From Exiguobacterium sp. s193 (lineage in GTDB: Bacteria; Bacillota; Bacilli; Exiguobacteriales; Exiguobacteriaceae): a stretch of DNA of 64,000 bases. The translations under genes and the position numbers were made by a program. The DNA lies in NCBI RefSeq assembly GCF_018618755.1, contig NZ_JACSMR010000001.1, positions 62,001 through 126,000 on the forward strand, in the 5' to 3' direction. Numbering within the stretch: the first letter of the stretch is position 1; each line of letters opens with the position of its first letter. Below, in pieces: positions 9,811 through 20,336 of the stretch. The notes beneath the pieces are model-generated. The model was not told where the DNA came from. It made no database searches and saw only the letters and a program-made list of their open reading frames with translations.

Positions 9811-10749
9811 TCAACTTTCTTTCATTTTTTCGACAATTCGTAACTTAGCGGAACGTGAACGACGATTGTCGTCAAGTTCATCATCTCCCGCCGTAATCGG
9901 CTTACGTGTGACGAGACGAAGTTCCGGTTCGAACTCTTTCGGAATCATCGGTAACCCTTGTGGTAATTCAGGTAACGACGATTTTTCCTTGAACGCTAGT
10001 TTACACATACGGTCCTCTAACGAATGGAACGTGATGACACAAAGACGACCACCGACAGCGAGTAAATCAATCGCTTGATAGACGGCACGATCGAAGACAT
10101 TCAATTCATCATTGACAGCAATCCGAATCGCTTGGAACGTCCGCTTCGCCGGATGACCACCTTTACGGCGGGCTGGCGCCGGAATCGCGTCCTTAATCAA
10201 TTCGACAAGTTCAAACGTCGTCGTGATTGGTCCCTCTTCACGTGCTTTTTCAATTTTTCTTGCAATCTGCTTCGAGAATTTTTCTTCTCCATATGTAAAG
10301 AAAATCCGAACAAGATCATTGTAGGGCCAGTCGTTGACGACTTCATATGCTGACAACGATGACGTTTGATCCATTCGCATATCGAGGCGGGCATCAAAAT
10401 TGTAGCTAAATCCGCGTTCCCCTTCATCGAGTTGCGGTGAAGAGACACCGAGGTCAAACAAAATACCGTCTACTTTCATCACACCGAGATCGTGTAACTT
10501 TTCTTGTAAATGAACAAAATTGCTTTTAATTAACGTGAAGCGACCTGCATAGGCTGCAAGACGTTCCTCCGCGTGTGCAAGTGCAACATCATCTTGGTCG
10601 AACGCATAGAGATGTCCTGTCGTCAATTGCTTGACGATTTCTTCGCTGTGCCCTGCTCCGCCTAACGTACAATCTACATAAATCCCGTCAGGTTTAATAT
10701 TTAATCCTTTAATGGATTCCCATTTTAATACCGTTTCGTGTTCAAACAT
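9811..10749 (-). CDS. rsmH: 16S rRNA (cytosine-1402-N4) methyltransferase RsmH
   Basis: SAM-dependent methyltransferase (formerly MraW) acting on 16S rRNA near the P site. Motifs seen are [12 protein letters not shown] (SAM site), [15 protein letters not shown], and [14 protein letters not shown] with ITFHSLEDR near the C-terminus. The ATG at 10749 ([10 protein letters not shown]) has GGTGAGG 6 bases upstream; an in-frame GTG four codons earlier lies inside that site. Predicted length 312, matching family size. The upstream gap of about 160 bases is too small to hold mraZ, which normally precedes this gene. Confidence 0.97.
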   Translation of the reverse strand: MFEHETVLKWESIKGLNIKPDGIYVDCTLGGAGHSEEIVKQLTTGHLYAFDQDDVALAHAEERLAAYAGRFTLIKSNFVHLQEKLHDLGVMKVDGILFDLGVSSPQLDEGERGFSYNFDARLDMRMDQTSSLSAYEVVNDWPYNDLVRIFFTYGEEKFSKQIARKIEKAREEGPITTTFELVELIKDAIPAPARRKGGHPAKRTFQAIRIAVNDELNVFDRAVYQAIDLLAVGGRLCVITFHSLEDRMCKLAFKEKSSLPELPQGLPMIPKEFEPELRLVTRKPITAGDDELDDNRRSRSAKLRIVEKMKES

Positions 10750-10879
10750 GTCCTGCCTCACCTTTCAGTGTCCAAGATGGACGTTACTCTTTTTCAATGT
10801 ATCACATTCTTTCTTGAAAACGTTACGAAAATGAGACAGTTTCCTTGATTTATTTAACTTTTGTGTATCTTTCGCTAAA

Positions 10880-10912
10880 AAAACAAAAAAACCTGCTATT
10901 TTCAGCAGGTTT
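10880..10912 (-). terminator. Intrinsic terminator after bshC
   Basis: Minus-strand AAACCTGC-tgaaaat-AGCAGGTTT followed by a long T run. The left arm touches the bshC stop codon. It separates the bshC group from rsmH, so rsmH must have its own promoter in the 130 bases that follow. Confidence 0.85.
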
Positions 10913-12470
10913 AGAGCAAGATTTTCAATTGTTCGGCATCGGTCCGTTCATATTCCGAACGAAGCGTTTGAATCAAGTCGAGACCATAGCGATTGAGCCA
11001 TGGTAACACCGAATGCATCCGCTCTTGTGGTGAACCCCCCGGTAACAATTGATAGTTGAGTGACCGTTTCGTCCGCACGAGGCGTTCATATTTTCGCCGT
11101 TCTTGTGTCACGACGGTTTCGATTGCGAGTTGAATCTGTTTATTTAACTTTTTTGTCGCTGACAAGTTTTTCGAATTGGCCCGTTCCACTTGTTCAATCT
11201 CTTGAATCAACGCACTTCCTAGGATATGCGAAGCATGTAACTGACTTGTGATCGCCGTCGCGTCAAACGGTTCAATCGAAATTCCATCCCGTAAGGCGTG
11301 TTCGAGCGACACGTCGTAGCGGCGAAGCAACTTCTCATCCCGCGCTTGCAACATGACTGCCCCCATCCGTGGAATCAACAGCGGCATCGTCCAATTGAAG
11401 TGGTGGAACAATGGACGAAGTCTTGTCCAGTAAGCAATTTCTCCAGGACCTCCGATATAGGCAAGCGTCGGGAATAAGTAATCCTGCATCAAGGGACGCG
11501 TGACGACACTATTTGAGAACCGTTCCGGGCTAGCATACAGTAATGCGAGCAACTCAAGCTCCGTGTATGTTTTGCCTTGTTTCGTCACGAAGTCCTCGCC
11601 CGGATACAACAGATCACGTCCGATATCTTCGACGAACAGATGGGCTGCCTCTTCATTTAAGAACGTGTCCGGTAAATCCGTCGTTTGTCGAATCCCCTCC
11701 GTCAACGCGTGACGAATTTCTTCGTTATCTTGAATCAATTGTTCGAAAAACGGAATTTCAAGTTCTCGGACGGCTTTCGTATCAGCGTCAAAGAAGACGA
11801 CATCATGTTGAACGAGTTCGCCGTACAAGGCTGCGAAAAACCCTCCGTACGTCGTCTGCTCCTCAAGCAGCCGTTCCGTCAATGCTACCAGTTCCTTCGT
11901 ATGCGCTGTCTCTCGCTCGGCACGTAACGCGTCATGGAGGACTTGTTTGACGGCGTCCCGGTCTAGTGTCATCCGACTGACGGACCGTTGAATCGTATCC
12001 TTCGGTGCGACCGATAACTTACGTGGCTGATACTCTGCCGTCGGTACAAACAGATGATTGATTTCATCAAAGTCGTGATCTTCGGTCGCGAGCCAAAAAA
12101 TCGGAACAACAGGTACATCGAGTTGCGCCTCTGCTTGCTTTGCGACCTTGAGACAGGTCAATAGTTTATAGATGGCGTACAACGGTCCACCGAAAATTCC
12201 CGTTTGCTGTCCCGTGACGACGACCTGCGCCTCACCCGTCCGCAAGCGCTCAAGCCGCATTTTGACGGTCTCTGTCATCCGAGGATTTTGACGAATGAGT
12301 TCGTCGACGAGCAAATCAAGGTGGGGGTACTGGCGATCGCGCAAAAGCTGACTCCGCGTTTGCATCCCCTCTGCCCCGATATGGTCAACATATTTAGAGA
12401 AGTCCGCGCTTGTTGCCGCATGCATCAATGAGCGTTCTTCGTATAAGGCGTGAAATGATTGTACCTTCAA
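10911..12470 (-). CDS. bshC: Bacillithiol biosynthesis cysteine-adding enzyme BshC
   Basis: Putative cysteine ligase of the last step of bacillithiol synthesis, the main low-molecular-weight thiol of Bacillales. Recognised from VVTGQQTGIFGGPLYAIYKL, FWLATEDHDFDEINH and the C-terminal coiled coil. The TTG start at 12470 (KVQSFHALYEERSL follows) is chosen because AAGAAGGG lies 7 bases upstream. An ATG 20 codons earlier would run into the upstream gene and has no such site. Predicted length 519. It is downstream of panE and the DUF3397 gene, as in other Bacillales. Confidence 0.93.
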   Translation of the reverse strand: MKVQSFHALYEERSLMHAATSADFSKYVDHIGAEGMQTRSQLLRDRQYPHLDLLVDELIRQNPRMTETVKMRLERLRTGEAQVVVTGQQTGIFGGPLYAIYKLLTCLKVAKQAEAQLDVPVVPIFWLATEDHDFDEINHLFVPTAEYQPRKLSVAPKDTIQRSVSRMTLDRDAVKQVLHDALRAERETAHTKELVALTERLLEEQTTYGGFFAALYGELVQHDVVFFDADTKAVRELEIPFFEQLIQDNEEIRHALTEGIRQTTDLPDTFLNEEAAHLFVEDIGRDLLYPGEDFVTKQGKTYTELELLALLYASPERFSNSVVTRPLMQDYLFPTLAYIGGPGEIAYWTRLRPLFHHFNWTMPLLIPRMGAVMLQARDEKLLRRYDVSLEHALRDGISIEPFDATAITSQLHASHILGSALIQEIEQVERANSKNLSATKKLNKQIQLAIETVVTQERRKYERLVRTKRSLNYQLLPGGSPQERMHSVLPWLNRYGLDLIQTLRSEYERTDAEQLKILL

Positions 12471-12495
12471 ACAAAATCCCTTCTTTCTTACATAA

Positions 12496-12852
12496 TCAAC
12501 TGATGAAGAGTTGATGAATTCCGATTCCAAACAAAATGAAGTGTACCGGCAAGGCGATGAAAACGATGATCCGCCAACTGTGCCGAATCATTTGCACATA
12601 ATCGACATCGACCTTCCGAATTCGTTGCCACAATGCATTCATCGCAAAAATGAACAACAACGTGATCAGTAACCACCCTAAGTAGTTATGCCCCGTCAAC
12701 GCAATCAAGGAGACGTGGATGGCGTAAAGTACGATGAATGTACCGAGATCGAGTGCCCATCGTACAGCTTTGCCATGCCGACGAAACATTAATAAAAACA
12801 AGAGATAGAGGACGATGAGACTGAACAGCGGGAATACGATAAACACCGTCAC
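12496..12852 (-). CDS. DUF3397-like small membrane protein
   Basis: 118 residues with four predicted membrane spans (about 3-22, 33-50, 60-78, 93-113) and few charged residues between them. The family is recognised from its pattern and position between panE and bshC in several Bacillales; its function is unknown. Its start overlaps the panE stop by 4 bases (ATGA), so it is probably translated with panE. Confidence 0.75.
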   Translation of the reverse strand: MTVFIVFPLFSLIVLYLLFLLMFRRHGKAVRWALDLGTFIVLYAIHVSLIALTGHNYLGWLLITLLFIFAMNALWQRIRKVDVDYVQMIRHSWRIIVFIALPVHFILFGIGIHQLFIS

Positions 12853-13670
12853 AGCAAATCCTCCCCCTGCTCTTGACGTTTAATCTGCTCAAAATAATAG
12901 CGTAAGACTGGTGTTGGTCGTGTTGCCTGTCGCAGGACGTAGCCGACGATCGGTTCGATTTCCGTCAAGCGGCTTTGTTCGATGTCGCGTAGCATCGATG
13001 ACCGATTGAGGCGGGTCGTCTTTAGAATCTGTTCGATTTCTTCATACTTGATTTCATGATTCGGAAAAACACTTTGCAGTTCAGCAAAAACCGACCGCGC
13101 TTTCGAGGCAAACGGTTCGTCTAACAAACGGCCGTTTTCGATACGGTGATACGCTGTCAATGGGTTGATGACGGCATTCATGAATAATTTCGTCAACATG
13201 ACGTCCTCGATGTCCGTGACGTGCTCAAACCGTAACGCGTCACGTTCAAGCATCGGAAGCACTTGATTCCCGTACCGAATCCGTCCCTTTCCGGTATGCT
13301 TCACTTCATAAGGTCCGACTTTCATCGCACCATGCTCGACGACGCCGAACATTGCGTTACGTAAGCTCCGTGCCGCATCGAGATGCCCCATGCCATTTTG
13401 TAAAAAAACGACGGGTGCTGTCTCGTGCTTTAAATAAGGAATCACACTTTTTATATCATACGACTTTGTCGTGACGAATACCAAGTCCTGCGACTCGAAA
13501 CCAGTGATCGGCTGAACCTTTATAGCGGCACTTGGTTTATCATCACGAACGATTCGTTTAAATCCATCGTTGACTCGCCGTGTATATAACGTAATTTCGT
13601 GGCGTTCTGCTAAATAGGAGGCAATCAAAAGTCCGACGGCGCCTGCTCCGATGATTCCAATTTTGCTCAT
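12849..13670 (-). CDS. panE: Ketopantoate reductase family protein (PanE/ApbA, YlbQ-like)
   Basis: NADPH-dependent 2-dehydropantoate 2-reductase family, the pantothenate/CoA pathway. The N-terminal Rossmann motif IGIIGAGAVGLLIASYL (residues 4-20) is followed by VFVTTKSYD and LQNGMGH, both PanE signatures, and by the catalytic-domain segment KLFMNAVINPLTA. At 273 residues it is slightly short for the family. It lies upstream of the DUF3397 gene and bshC. RBS AAAGGAGTGATT precedes the ATG. Substrate is inferred from family. Confidence 0.82.
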   Translation of the reverse strand: MSKIGIIGAGAVGLLIASYLAERHEITLYTRRVNDGFKRIVRDDKPSAAIKVQPITGFESQDLVFVTTKSYDIKSVIPYLKHETAPVVFLQNGMGHLDAARSLRNAMFGVVEHGAMKVGPYEVKHTGKGRIRYGNQVLPMLERDALRFEHVTDIEDVMLTKLFMNAVINPLTAYHRIENGRLLDEPFASKARSVFAELQSVFPNHEIKYEEIEQILKTTRLNRSSMLRDIEQSRLTEIEPIVGYVLRQATRPTPVLRYYFEQIKRQEQGEDLL

Positions 13671-13692
13671 CGTTGAATCACTCCTTTATATA

Positions 13693-13742
13693 TCAAAAAA
13701 ACGACCTGTAAAACCGATTTCTCGATTTTAAGGTCGCTTTTA
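13693..13742 (-). terminator. Terminator after rpmF
   Basis: Minus-strand GCGACCTTAAAATCG...CGGTTTTACAGGTCG hairpin (with a mismatch or two) followed by TTTTTTT, 16 bases after the rpmF stop. It separates the yceD-rpmF unit from panE. Confidence 0.8.
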
Positions 13743-13757
13743 TACCGATCAATCAGC

Positions 13758-13931
13758 TTACTTGCTGACGATTTCTTTACCTTTGTACGAGCCACATGCT
13801 TTACAAACGCGGTGTGAAAGTTTCATTTCACCACAGTTTGGGCACTCGACCATACCTGGTACACGGAGTTTGAAATGAGTACGGCGAAGACGTTTGCGTG
13901 TTTTCGACGTTCTGCGGAATGGTACTGCCAT
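13758..13931 (-). CDS. rpmF: 50S ribosomal protein L32 (zinc-ribbon form)
   Basis: Large-subunit ribosomal protein of 57 residues starting [20 protein letters not shown]. It carries four cysteines in two CxxC pairs (C30/C33 and C43/C46), the zinc-binding form of L32. The ATG has a near-ideal site AAGGAGGTG. It follows yceD with a 45-base gap, a very widely conserved pairing, and shares its promoter at 14530-14558. Confidence 0.97.
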
Positions 13932-13976
13932 CGTTGTCCACCTCCTTGAAAAAATACACTCGCCTTTATGAAAAGA

Positions 13977-14501
13977 TTAGGAATCCTGATCTTTTTTAAA
14001 GAACTGAGCGAGACCCGCAAGTCGCGGATCAATTTTTGGTTCAGCTTCTTCTGGAGATTCTTCTGAAAGAACCGTCCAACCTTCCCCTTGAACCAACTGA
14101 TTTTCTTCATCATCCCCATGCACTTGCACTGGCACATGAAGTAAAATCAATTCTTGCACGAGTGGTTGAAGATCAACCGTATTCCCGTTCGGTAAATTGA
14201 TATCGTCCGAATCAATCGGAGCAGCATCAACTTCGAGCAGGAACGACTCGATGGATTCAATCTCGAACGGGTACGCGACATCATTTAGCGTCCGGGCATC
14301 CGGAAGCGTCATTTCGCCAGTAATCCGGAGATTGAATATTAATTGATTCGATGTAAACGATGCATTTGCACGAATGTGCACAGGTTGCACCGCCCGGATA
14401 TCCGGATGGAGGGCGATGAGCTCAGGAAGCTCAATCGTCTCGTTAACCTGAAGTTGACCCAGATTGCGCAATTTATTCAATTGCATCAGGGACCATTTCA
14501 T
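13977..14501 (-). CDS. yceD: YceD/DUF177 family protein (YlbN)
   Basis: 174-residue protein of the DUF177 family, cotranscribed with rpmF in most bacteria. A link to 23S rRNA accumulation is known for E. coli and plant relatives; its exact role in Firmicutes is not settled. The start ATG 14501 (MKWSLMQLNKLRN) has GAGGTGA 6 bases upstream. An ATG at 14558 in the same frame falls inside the -35 hexamer of the promoter and cannot be the start. The C-terminal part has the usual DPRLAGLAQFF segment. Confidence 0.9.
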   Translation of the reverse strand: MKWSLMQLNKLRNLGQLQVNETIELPELIALHPDIRAVQPVHIRANASFTSNQLIFNLRITGEMTLPDARTLNDVAYPFEIESIESFLLEVDAAPIDSDDINLPNGNTVDLQPLVQELILLHVPVQVHGDDEENQLVQGEGWTVLSEESPEEAEPKIDPRLAGLAQFFKKDQDS

Positions 14502-14529
14502 CCGAATCACCTCAATTGCAACAATATGA

Positions 14530-14558
14530 ATTATAGAGAGGACATCTTGTTTTGTCAA
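14530..14558 (-). promoter_or_regulatory. Consensus sigma-A promoter of yceD-rpmF
   Basis: TTGACA (14553-14558), 17-base spacer, TATAAT (14530-14535) on the minus strand, an exact match to the housekeeping consensus. It lies about 30 bases before the yceD start and implies a short leader and strong constitutive expression. Confidence 0.92.
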
Positions 14559-14656
14559 TGTTTTTTCTTTACACTGAAATCGCTAGAGAACGAACACTTT
14601 CGGACGTCTTCATCCATATTACCGCACTTAATTCCGTTTGCAAAGGAGAAAGTTTC

Positions 14657-15780
14657 ATGAAGATGACAGCAATTATTTCAGAGTACAATCCATTTCATAA
14701 CGGACACCTCTATCAAGCAAAAATCGCCCGTGAGGAAACCGATGCCGATTTGGTCGTCGCCATCATGAGCGGGACGTTCATGCAGCGCGGGGAACCAGCG
14801 TTTAGCGACAAGTGGACGCGCGCACAAGCCGCCGTCGCGAGTGGGGAAATCGACCTCGTCTTAGAGCTCCCCTTTTATTTTGCCGTTCAACGAGCCGATC
14901 GGTTTGCTCAAGGCGGCGTAACGATTGCTGAGTCGATCGGGGCAACGTCCCTCTCGTTCGGGAGCGAATGCGGAGAAATTGAGCCCTTCCTTACGGCTGC
15001 CGCTGAAAATCAGGAGCAGACACCTGCCTATCAACGTCTCGTTAAAGAGGGACTCGCACGTGGTCTTTCCTCGGCGATGGCAGCCAGTCAAGCGTTCCGT
15101 GCGATGACGACGACGCTCGATTTGACGACACCGAACAATACACTCGGCTATTATTACGCCCGTGCCGCGTCACGTATCTCCTTACATACGACAAAACGGG
15201 TCGGGAGTGGATATCATGATCTGTCAACCGGCGATATCATGAGCGCGACGGCGATTCGTACCCATCACAAACAAACAGGACAATTGATGGGGATTCCGAA
15301 AGAGACCGCTAGCGTGCTCCACGATGCGACCTTCGCTTCATTTGAACCGTACTATCCTTTTATCCGCCATCGCCTTCTGACGACGCATATCGACGTCTTG
15401 ACTCAATTTAACGGGATTGACGCGTCACTCGCCCCTCGACTCGCAGAAGGTGCGCGACGGGCTTCGACGTTTGACGCCTTCATGACATTCGTCAAGACGC
15501 GTCGCTATACCCGGACGAGCTTACAACGGACATTGATTTATTTATTGACGTCGACGATGAAGGAAGAAATCGAGCAAATCGACTTTCATCAAATTGATTA
15601 CGTTCGCCCGCTTGCCTTTAACACACTAGGTCGGCAAGCGCTACGACAGATCAAGCAACGTATTCCGATCATGAGTACGTTCGAAGCACATCCTTGGCTC
15701 ATAAAAGAGAGCCAGGTCACGGCAGCTTACGCCGTTCCCTTGGCTCTCTATGACCAACTTGAAGAACATCGTCGGTTTGC

Positions 15781-15808
<28 letters not shown>
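14657..15808 (+). CDS. tmcAL: tRNA(Met) cytidine acetate ligase TmcAL (YlbM)
   Basis: Enzyme that forms N4-acetylcytidine at the wobble position of elongator tRNA-Met using acetate and ATP. The N-terminal nucleotidyltransferase-like domain has the HxGH-type motif EYNPFHNGHLYQ, followed by SGTFMQRGEPA and GSGYHD. The ATG at 14657 has AAAGGAGAAAG upstream; earlier in-frame codons lie in the divergent promoter region. 383 residues, somewhat shorter than the 400-415 of relatives. Its 3' end overlaps the convergent ylbL gene by 28 bases. Confidence 0.93.
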
Positions 15809-17836
<2,028 letters not shown>

Positions 17837-17892
17837 CCTCTTTTCCTTCCCTTCAAAAAAGAGCGACGAGGATGTCCTCATCGCTCCAACGT

Positions 17893-18150
17893 TTATACTT
17901 CTTCTTGCATTTTACCTTTTTTGTTTGCGTATGTCTCGGTAATGAATGGTCGTTCTGAACGAAGAACAGATTCGACGAAAGGCAATGCAGCAATCGTTTC
18001 GACTGAACGTTCATACTGTTCCAAATCAACATATAAAAACACATATTTTTCTCGTTTCGATGTAAAATAAACATTTCCAAATCGGCGTAATTGACGCGAC
18101 GCTTTCATCGCGTTGACGTAGACGATCAGTCCAATTCGTTCCTTGATCAC
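17893..18150 (-). CDS. ylbG: YlbG family protein (DUF2129)
   Basis: 85-residue conserved Bacillales protein of unknown function, normally found between ylbF and rsmD as here. It has an RNA-binding-like alpha/beta pattern (GLIVYVNAMKASRQLRRFGNVYF) but no catalytic motif. The GTG start follows GGGAGGAACGGTGC. The last residues are strongly charged. Confidence 0.85.
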   Translation of the reverse strand: MIKERIGLIVYVNAMKASRQLRRFGNVYFTSKREKYVFLYVDLEQYERSVETIAALPFVESVLRSERPFITETYANKKGKMQEEV

Positions 18151-18174
18151 GCACCGTTCCTCCCTTGTTCGGCA

Positions 18175-18615
18175 TTAGCCGCTACAGCTACAACTACCTC
18201 CGGTCGAACATCCACCTGCACATCCTTGATCGAAAAATGGATTTCCCGTCGGAACCTTGATTTGAGGTGAGACTTCTCCAGCAAGTTTTAAACTAATCTG
18301 ACCGAGTAGCGTCTCTAATTGTTTTTCCGCTTTTTTGAACGTCGCGACCTCTTCTTGCAGATCGAGCGCCCGCTTGACTTCATGTACTTTTTTCGTGATG
18401 GTTTGATAGTCCGGGTGGTATCTGCCAAAACGCTGGACTAGCTCATATTCTTCCTTGATGCGATTAAAATCGCGGATGACATCTTGTGCTTGGGCTGAAT
18501 GTGCGCGAGCACGCTTCGCACGTATATATGCTTGACCTGTTTCGCTTTGCGAGAGAGCGGATGTAAGTTCTTCCGCAGCGTTAATGAGGTCTATCGTTTT
18601 ATCAGAATAAATCAC
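18175..18615 (-). CDS. ricF: RicF (YlbF), regulator of RNase Y complex
   Basis: YlbF/YmcA-family helical protein. In B. subtilis RicF forms the RicAFT complex, which carries iron-sulfur clusters and steers RNase Y during RNA maturation. The GTG start at 18615 is set by GGAGGAG 7 bases upstream; 146 residues. The last 15 residues hold Cys132, 136, 142 and 144 in a glycine/serine-rich tail, the RicF-specific cluster-binding tail missing from RicA. The ricA and ricT partners are not in this window. Confidence 0.92.
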   Translation of the reverse strand: MIYSDKTIDLINAAEELTSALSQSETGQAYIRAKRARAHSAQAQDVIRDFNRIKEEYELVQRFGRYHPDYQTITKKVHEVKRALDLQEEVATFKKAEKQLETLLGQISLKLAGEVSPQIKVPTGNPFFDQGCAGGCSTGGSCSCSG

Positions 18616-18716
18616 AACGAATCTCCTCCTTGACTTCACCATCATATCATAACATTTAACTCGCTCCTAGCACGCTGAATTGTGTATACTTTGTTCAGAA
18701 GGAAGGAGTGAATTGT

Positions 18717-19484
18717 ATGCAATTTCTATCATTTAATATGTTTCGGACGATCGGGATTAAAACCGATCATGCGAAGTCAGACTATCACTTTGATTCGCTC
18801 GATAAAATCGCCAAAGCGGACGTCGTTTTGTTCCCCGAGTATTGGCAAATCCACTCCATCATCTACGGGATGAAAAAACCGATTTTTCCGTCCGCCGCGA
18901 CATTCCATCTCGGTCACGACAAAATCGAGATGACACGGATCTTTAAGACCGTGATTCCGGACAACATCCCCCGGACTGGTATTTACGGAAAAAATGAATT
19001 CACCGTGACACGGGTCTTGGAAGAATTTTCGTTTCCCTTCGTCGCAAAGACCGTCCGCAGTTCAATGGGACAAGGGGTCCACTTAATAAAAGATGAAGTA
19101 GACTGGAAAAAATACACGGACCAGCACGAGACGTTTTACGTCCAGGAATACATCCCGAACGAAAAAGACCTCCGTGTCGTCGTCATCGGTGATCAAGTCC
19201 TTGCTGCCTACTGGCGTGTCGGCGGCGCTCAGTTTTTAAATAATGTCGCCCAGGGCGGGGTCCTTGATTTCGAGAACATCCCGCAAGAGGCCCTTGATTT
19301 CGTACTCGCACTCGCTAAACGGCTCGATATCGATCATGCCGGTTTTGACTTGATTTTCCGCGACGGAAAAATCTACATTCTTGAATTTAATGTCTTTTTC
19401 GGCGGTGAAGGTTTGAACCATCTCGGAATCCATGCACCGGATACGATTCTTGAATACGTCGAACGAAAATATAAGAGTTCATGA
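18717..19484 (+). CDS. RimK-like ATP-grasp ligase of unknown substrate
   Basis: 255-residue ATP-grasp protein. The central domain shows FPFVAKTVRSSMGQGVHLI (ATP-binding loop), FYVQEYIPNEKDLRVVVIG, and the metal-binding end FDLIFRDGKIYILEFN, as in RimK-type ligases that join amino acids to carboxylates. The N-terminal part is short and lacks a recognised partner domain. Start ATG 18717 has GGAAGGAG 8 bases upstream; the GTG at 18708 overlaps that site. It lies divergent to ricF and ahead of the yugN-like gene. The substrate cannot be told from sequence. Confidence 0.7.
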   Translation: MQFLSFNMFRTIGIKTDHAKSDYHFDSLDKIAKADVVLFPEYWQIHSIIYGMKKPIFPSAATFHLGHDKIEMTRIFKTVIPDNIPRTGIYGKNEFTVTRVLEEFSFPFVAKTVRSSMGQGVHLIKDEVDWKKYTDQHETFYVQEYIPNEKDLRVVVIGDQVLAAYWRVGGAQFLNNVAQGGVLDFENIPQEALDFVLALAKRLDIDHAGFDLIFRDGKIYILEFNVFFGGEGLNHLGIHAPDTILEYVERKYKSS

Positions 19485-19594
19485 ATTCTTCAAATTGACT
19501 TCACAACTTTTACTTTATCGGATCATTCATTATGGTATGATAGTTTGGAAAGACTAGTATCTACTAGCAAACTGGGGTATAGGGGGATTCAAAC

Positions 19595-19945
19595 ATGAAG
19601 TTTGAACAATTCGGCATCGAAGGCAAAGAAATCAAGTTTGGTTTACTTGAAACGATCATGGACCACCATCGTTTCGTCCGTGAAGGACAGTGGGATTATG
19701 AGCGTGCGATGTATGACATGAAGTACGAAAAACAATCAACAGGTGAGGTCTTCTATCTCCGGATTCCAGTTTATGCGATTCAAGGTGAAATCGAAGATCG
19801 TCACGCGATCGTCCGTATGATGACACCACTTCTCGGAAAACACTATTATCCGCACGGTGTTGAATACGACGAAGAGTTCCCGCCTGAAATCGTCAAAGAC
19901 TGTGAGCGCCGCCTAACAGGCTTGCTCGAAACACTCGAAAAATAA
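19595..19945 (+). CDS. YugN-like family protein
   Basis: 116-residue soluble, acidic protein resembling B. subtilis YugN (start MKFEQFGIEGKEIKFGLLE, C-terminal YYPHGVEYDEEFP). Function unknown. It follows the ATP-grasp gene in the same direction with a 110-base gap that could hold its own promoter (TATGAT at 19536-19541). The ATG is preceded by GGGGGATTC. A clear terminator follows. Confidence 0.75.
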   Translation: MKFEQFGIEGKEIKFGLLETIMDHHRFVREGQWDYERAMYDMKYEKQSTGEVFYLRIPVYAIQGEIEDRHAIVRMMTPLLGKHYYPHGVEYDEEFPPEIVKDCERRLTGLLETLEK

Positions 19946-19954
19946 GTTTTACTC

Positions 19955-19986
19955 AACCGTTCCTGCGACAAGGAACGGTTTTTTAT
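19955..19986 (+). terminator. Terminator of the yugN-like gene
   Basis: AACCGTTCCT-tgcgaca loop-AGGAACGGTT followed by TTTT, 10 bases after the stop. Confidence 0.9.
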
Positions 19987-20013
19987 ATTTGAGGGTGTTA
20001 TGGGAACAAGAAT

Positions 20014-20067
20014 AGAAAACGCCGCTGACTCCGTATCATGAACGGAATCAGCGGCGTTTTCGTTTTT
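20014..20067 (-). terminator. Terminator of the ctaG-ctaM-sco-Asp23-like operon
   Basis: Long imperfect hairpin AACGCCGCTGA...TCAGCGGCGTT with an inner ACGGA/TCCGT pair. Minus-strand reading ends in TTTTC. It lies just after the small gene at 20074. Confidence 0.8.
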
Positions 20068-20073
20068 AGCGAT

Positions 20074-20331
20074 TCATTTTGTGACCAGTTGGAGGTAATC
20101 GACTACCCCGTCTCCGAGTTGTAAGCTGACTTGTTCCCGTAATCCGCGGTACAACCCAGGCAATTGCTGTGCTGTCGCCGTGACCTTCAGGCTAAAGCCC
20201 ACCCCTTCCGTCGGGAGCCGCTTAATCCGTGTACAAACTGCTCCAAATTCAATGATGGCACATAACAATAATTCTTCGATGGCTTGCATCGAAACGGTCA
20301 CTTCGCCTTTGTTTTCGTACTCCTCAACCAA
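20074..20331 (-). CDS. Small Asp23/AmaP-like domain protein
   Basis: 85-residue protein. The stretch GEVTVSMQAIEELLLCAIIEFGAV... followed by ...FSLKVTA....LPGLYRGLREQV resembles the alkaline-shock Asp23 fold (strand, helix, long strand pair, helix), without the AmaP membrane segments. The assignment is by pattern only. The TTG start at 20331 has AAGGAG 8 bases upstream, within the last sco codons; an upstream GTG overlaps that site. It is the last gene of the oxidase-assembly operon, so a link to that operon is possible but unproven. Confidence 0.5.
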   Translation of the reverse strand: MVEEYENKGEVTVSMQAIEELLLCAIIEFGAVCTRIKRLPTEGVGFSLKVTATAQQLPGLYRGLREQVSLQLGDGVVDYLQLVTK

Positions 20332-20336
20332 GATGA

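Noticed and set aside
18680-18716. Promoter with TATACT before the ATP-grasp gene
   Set aside because: The -10 is plausible, but no -35 or extended -10 element lies at a suitable distance.
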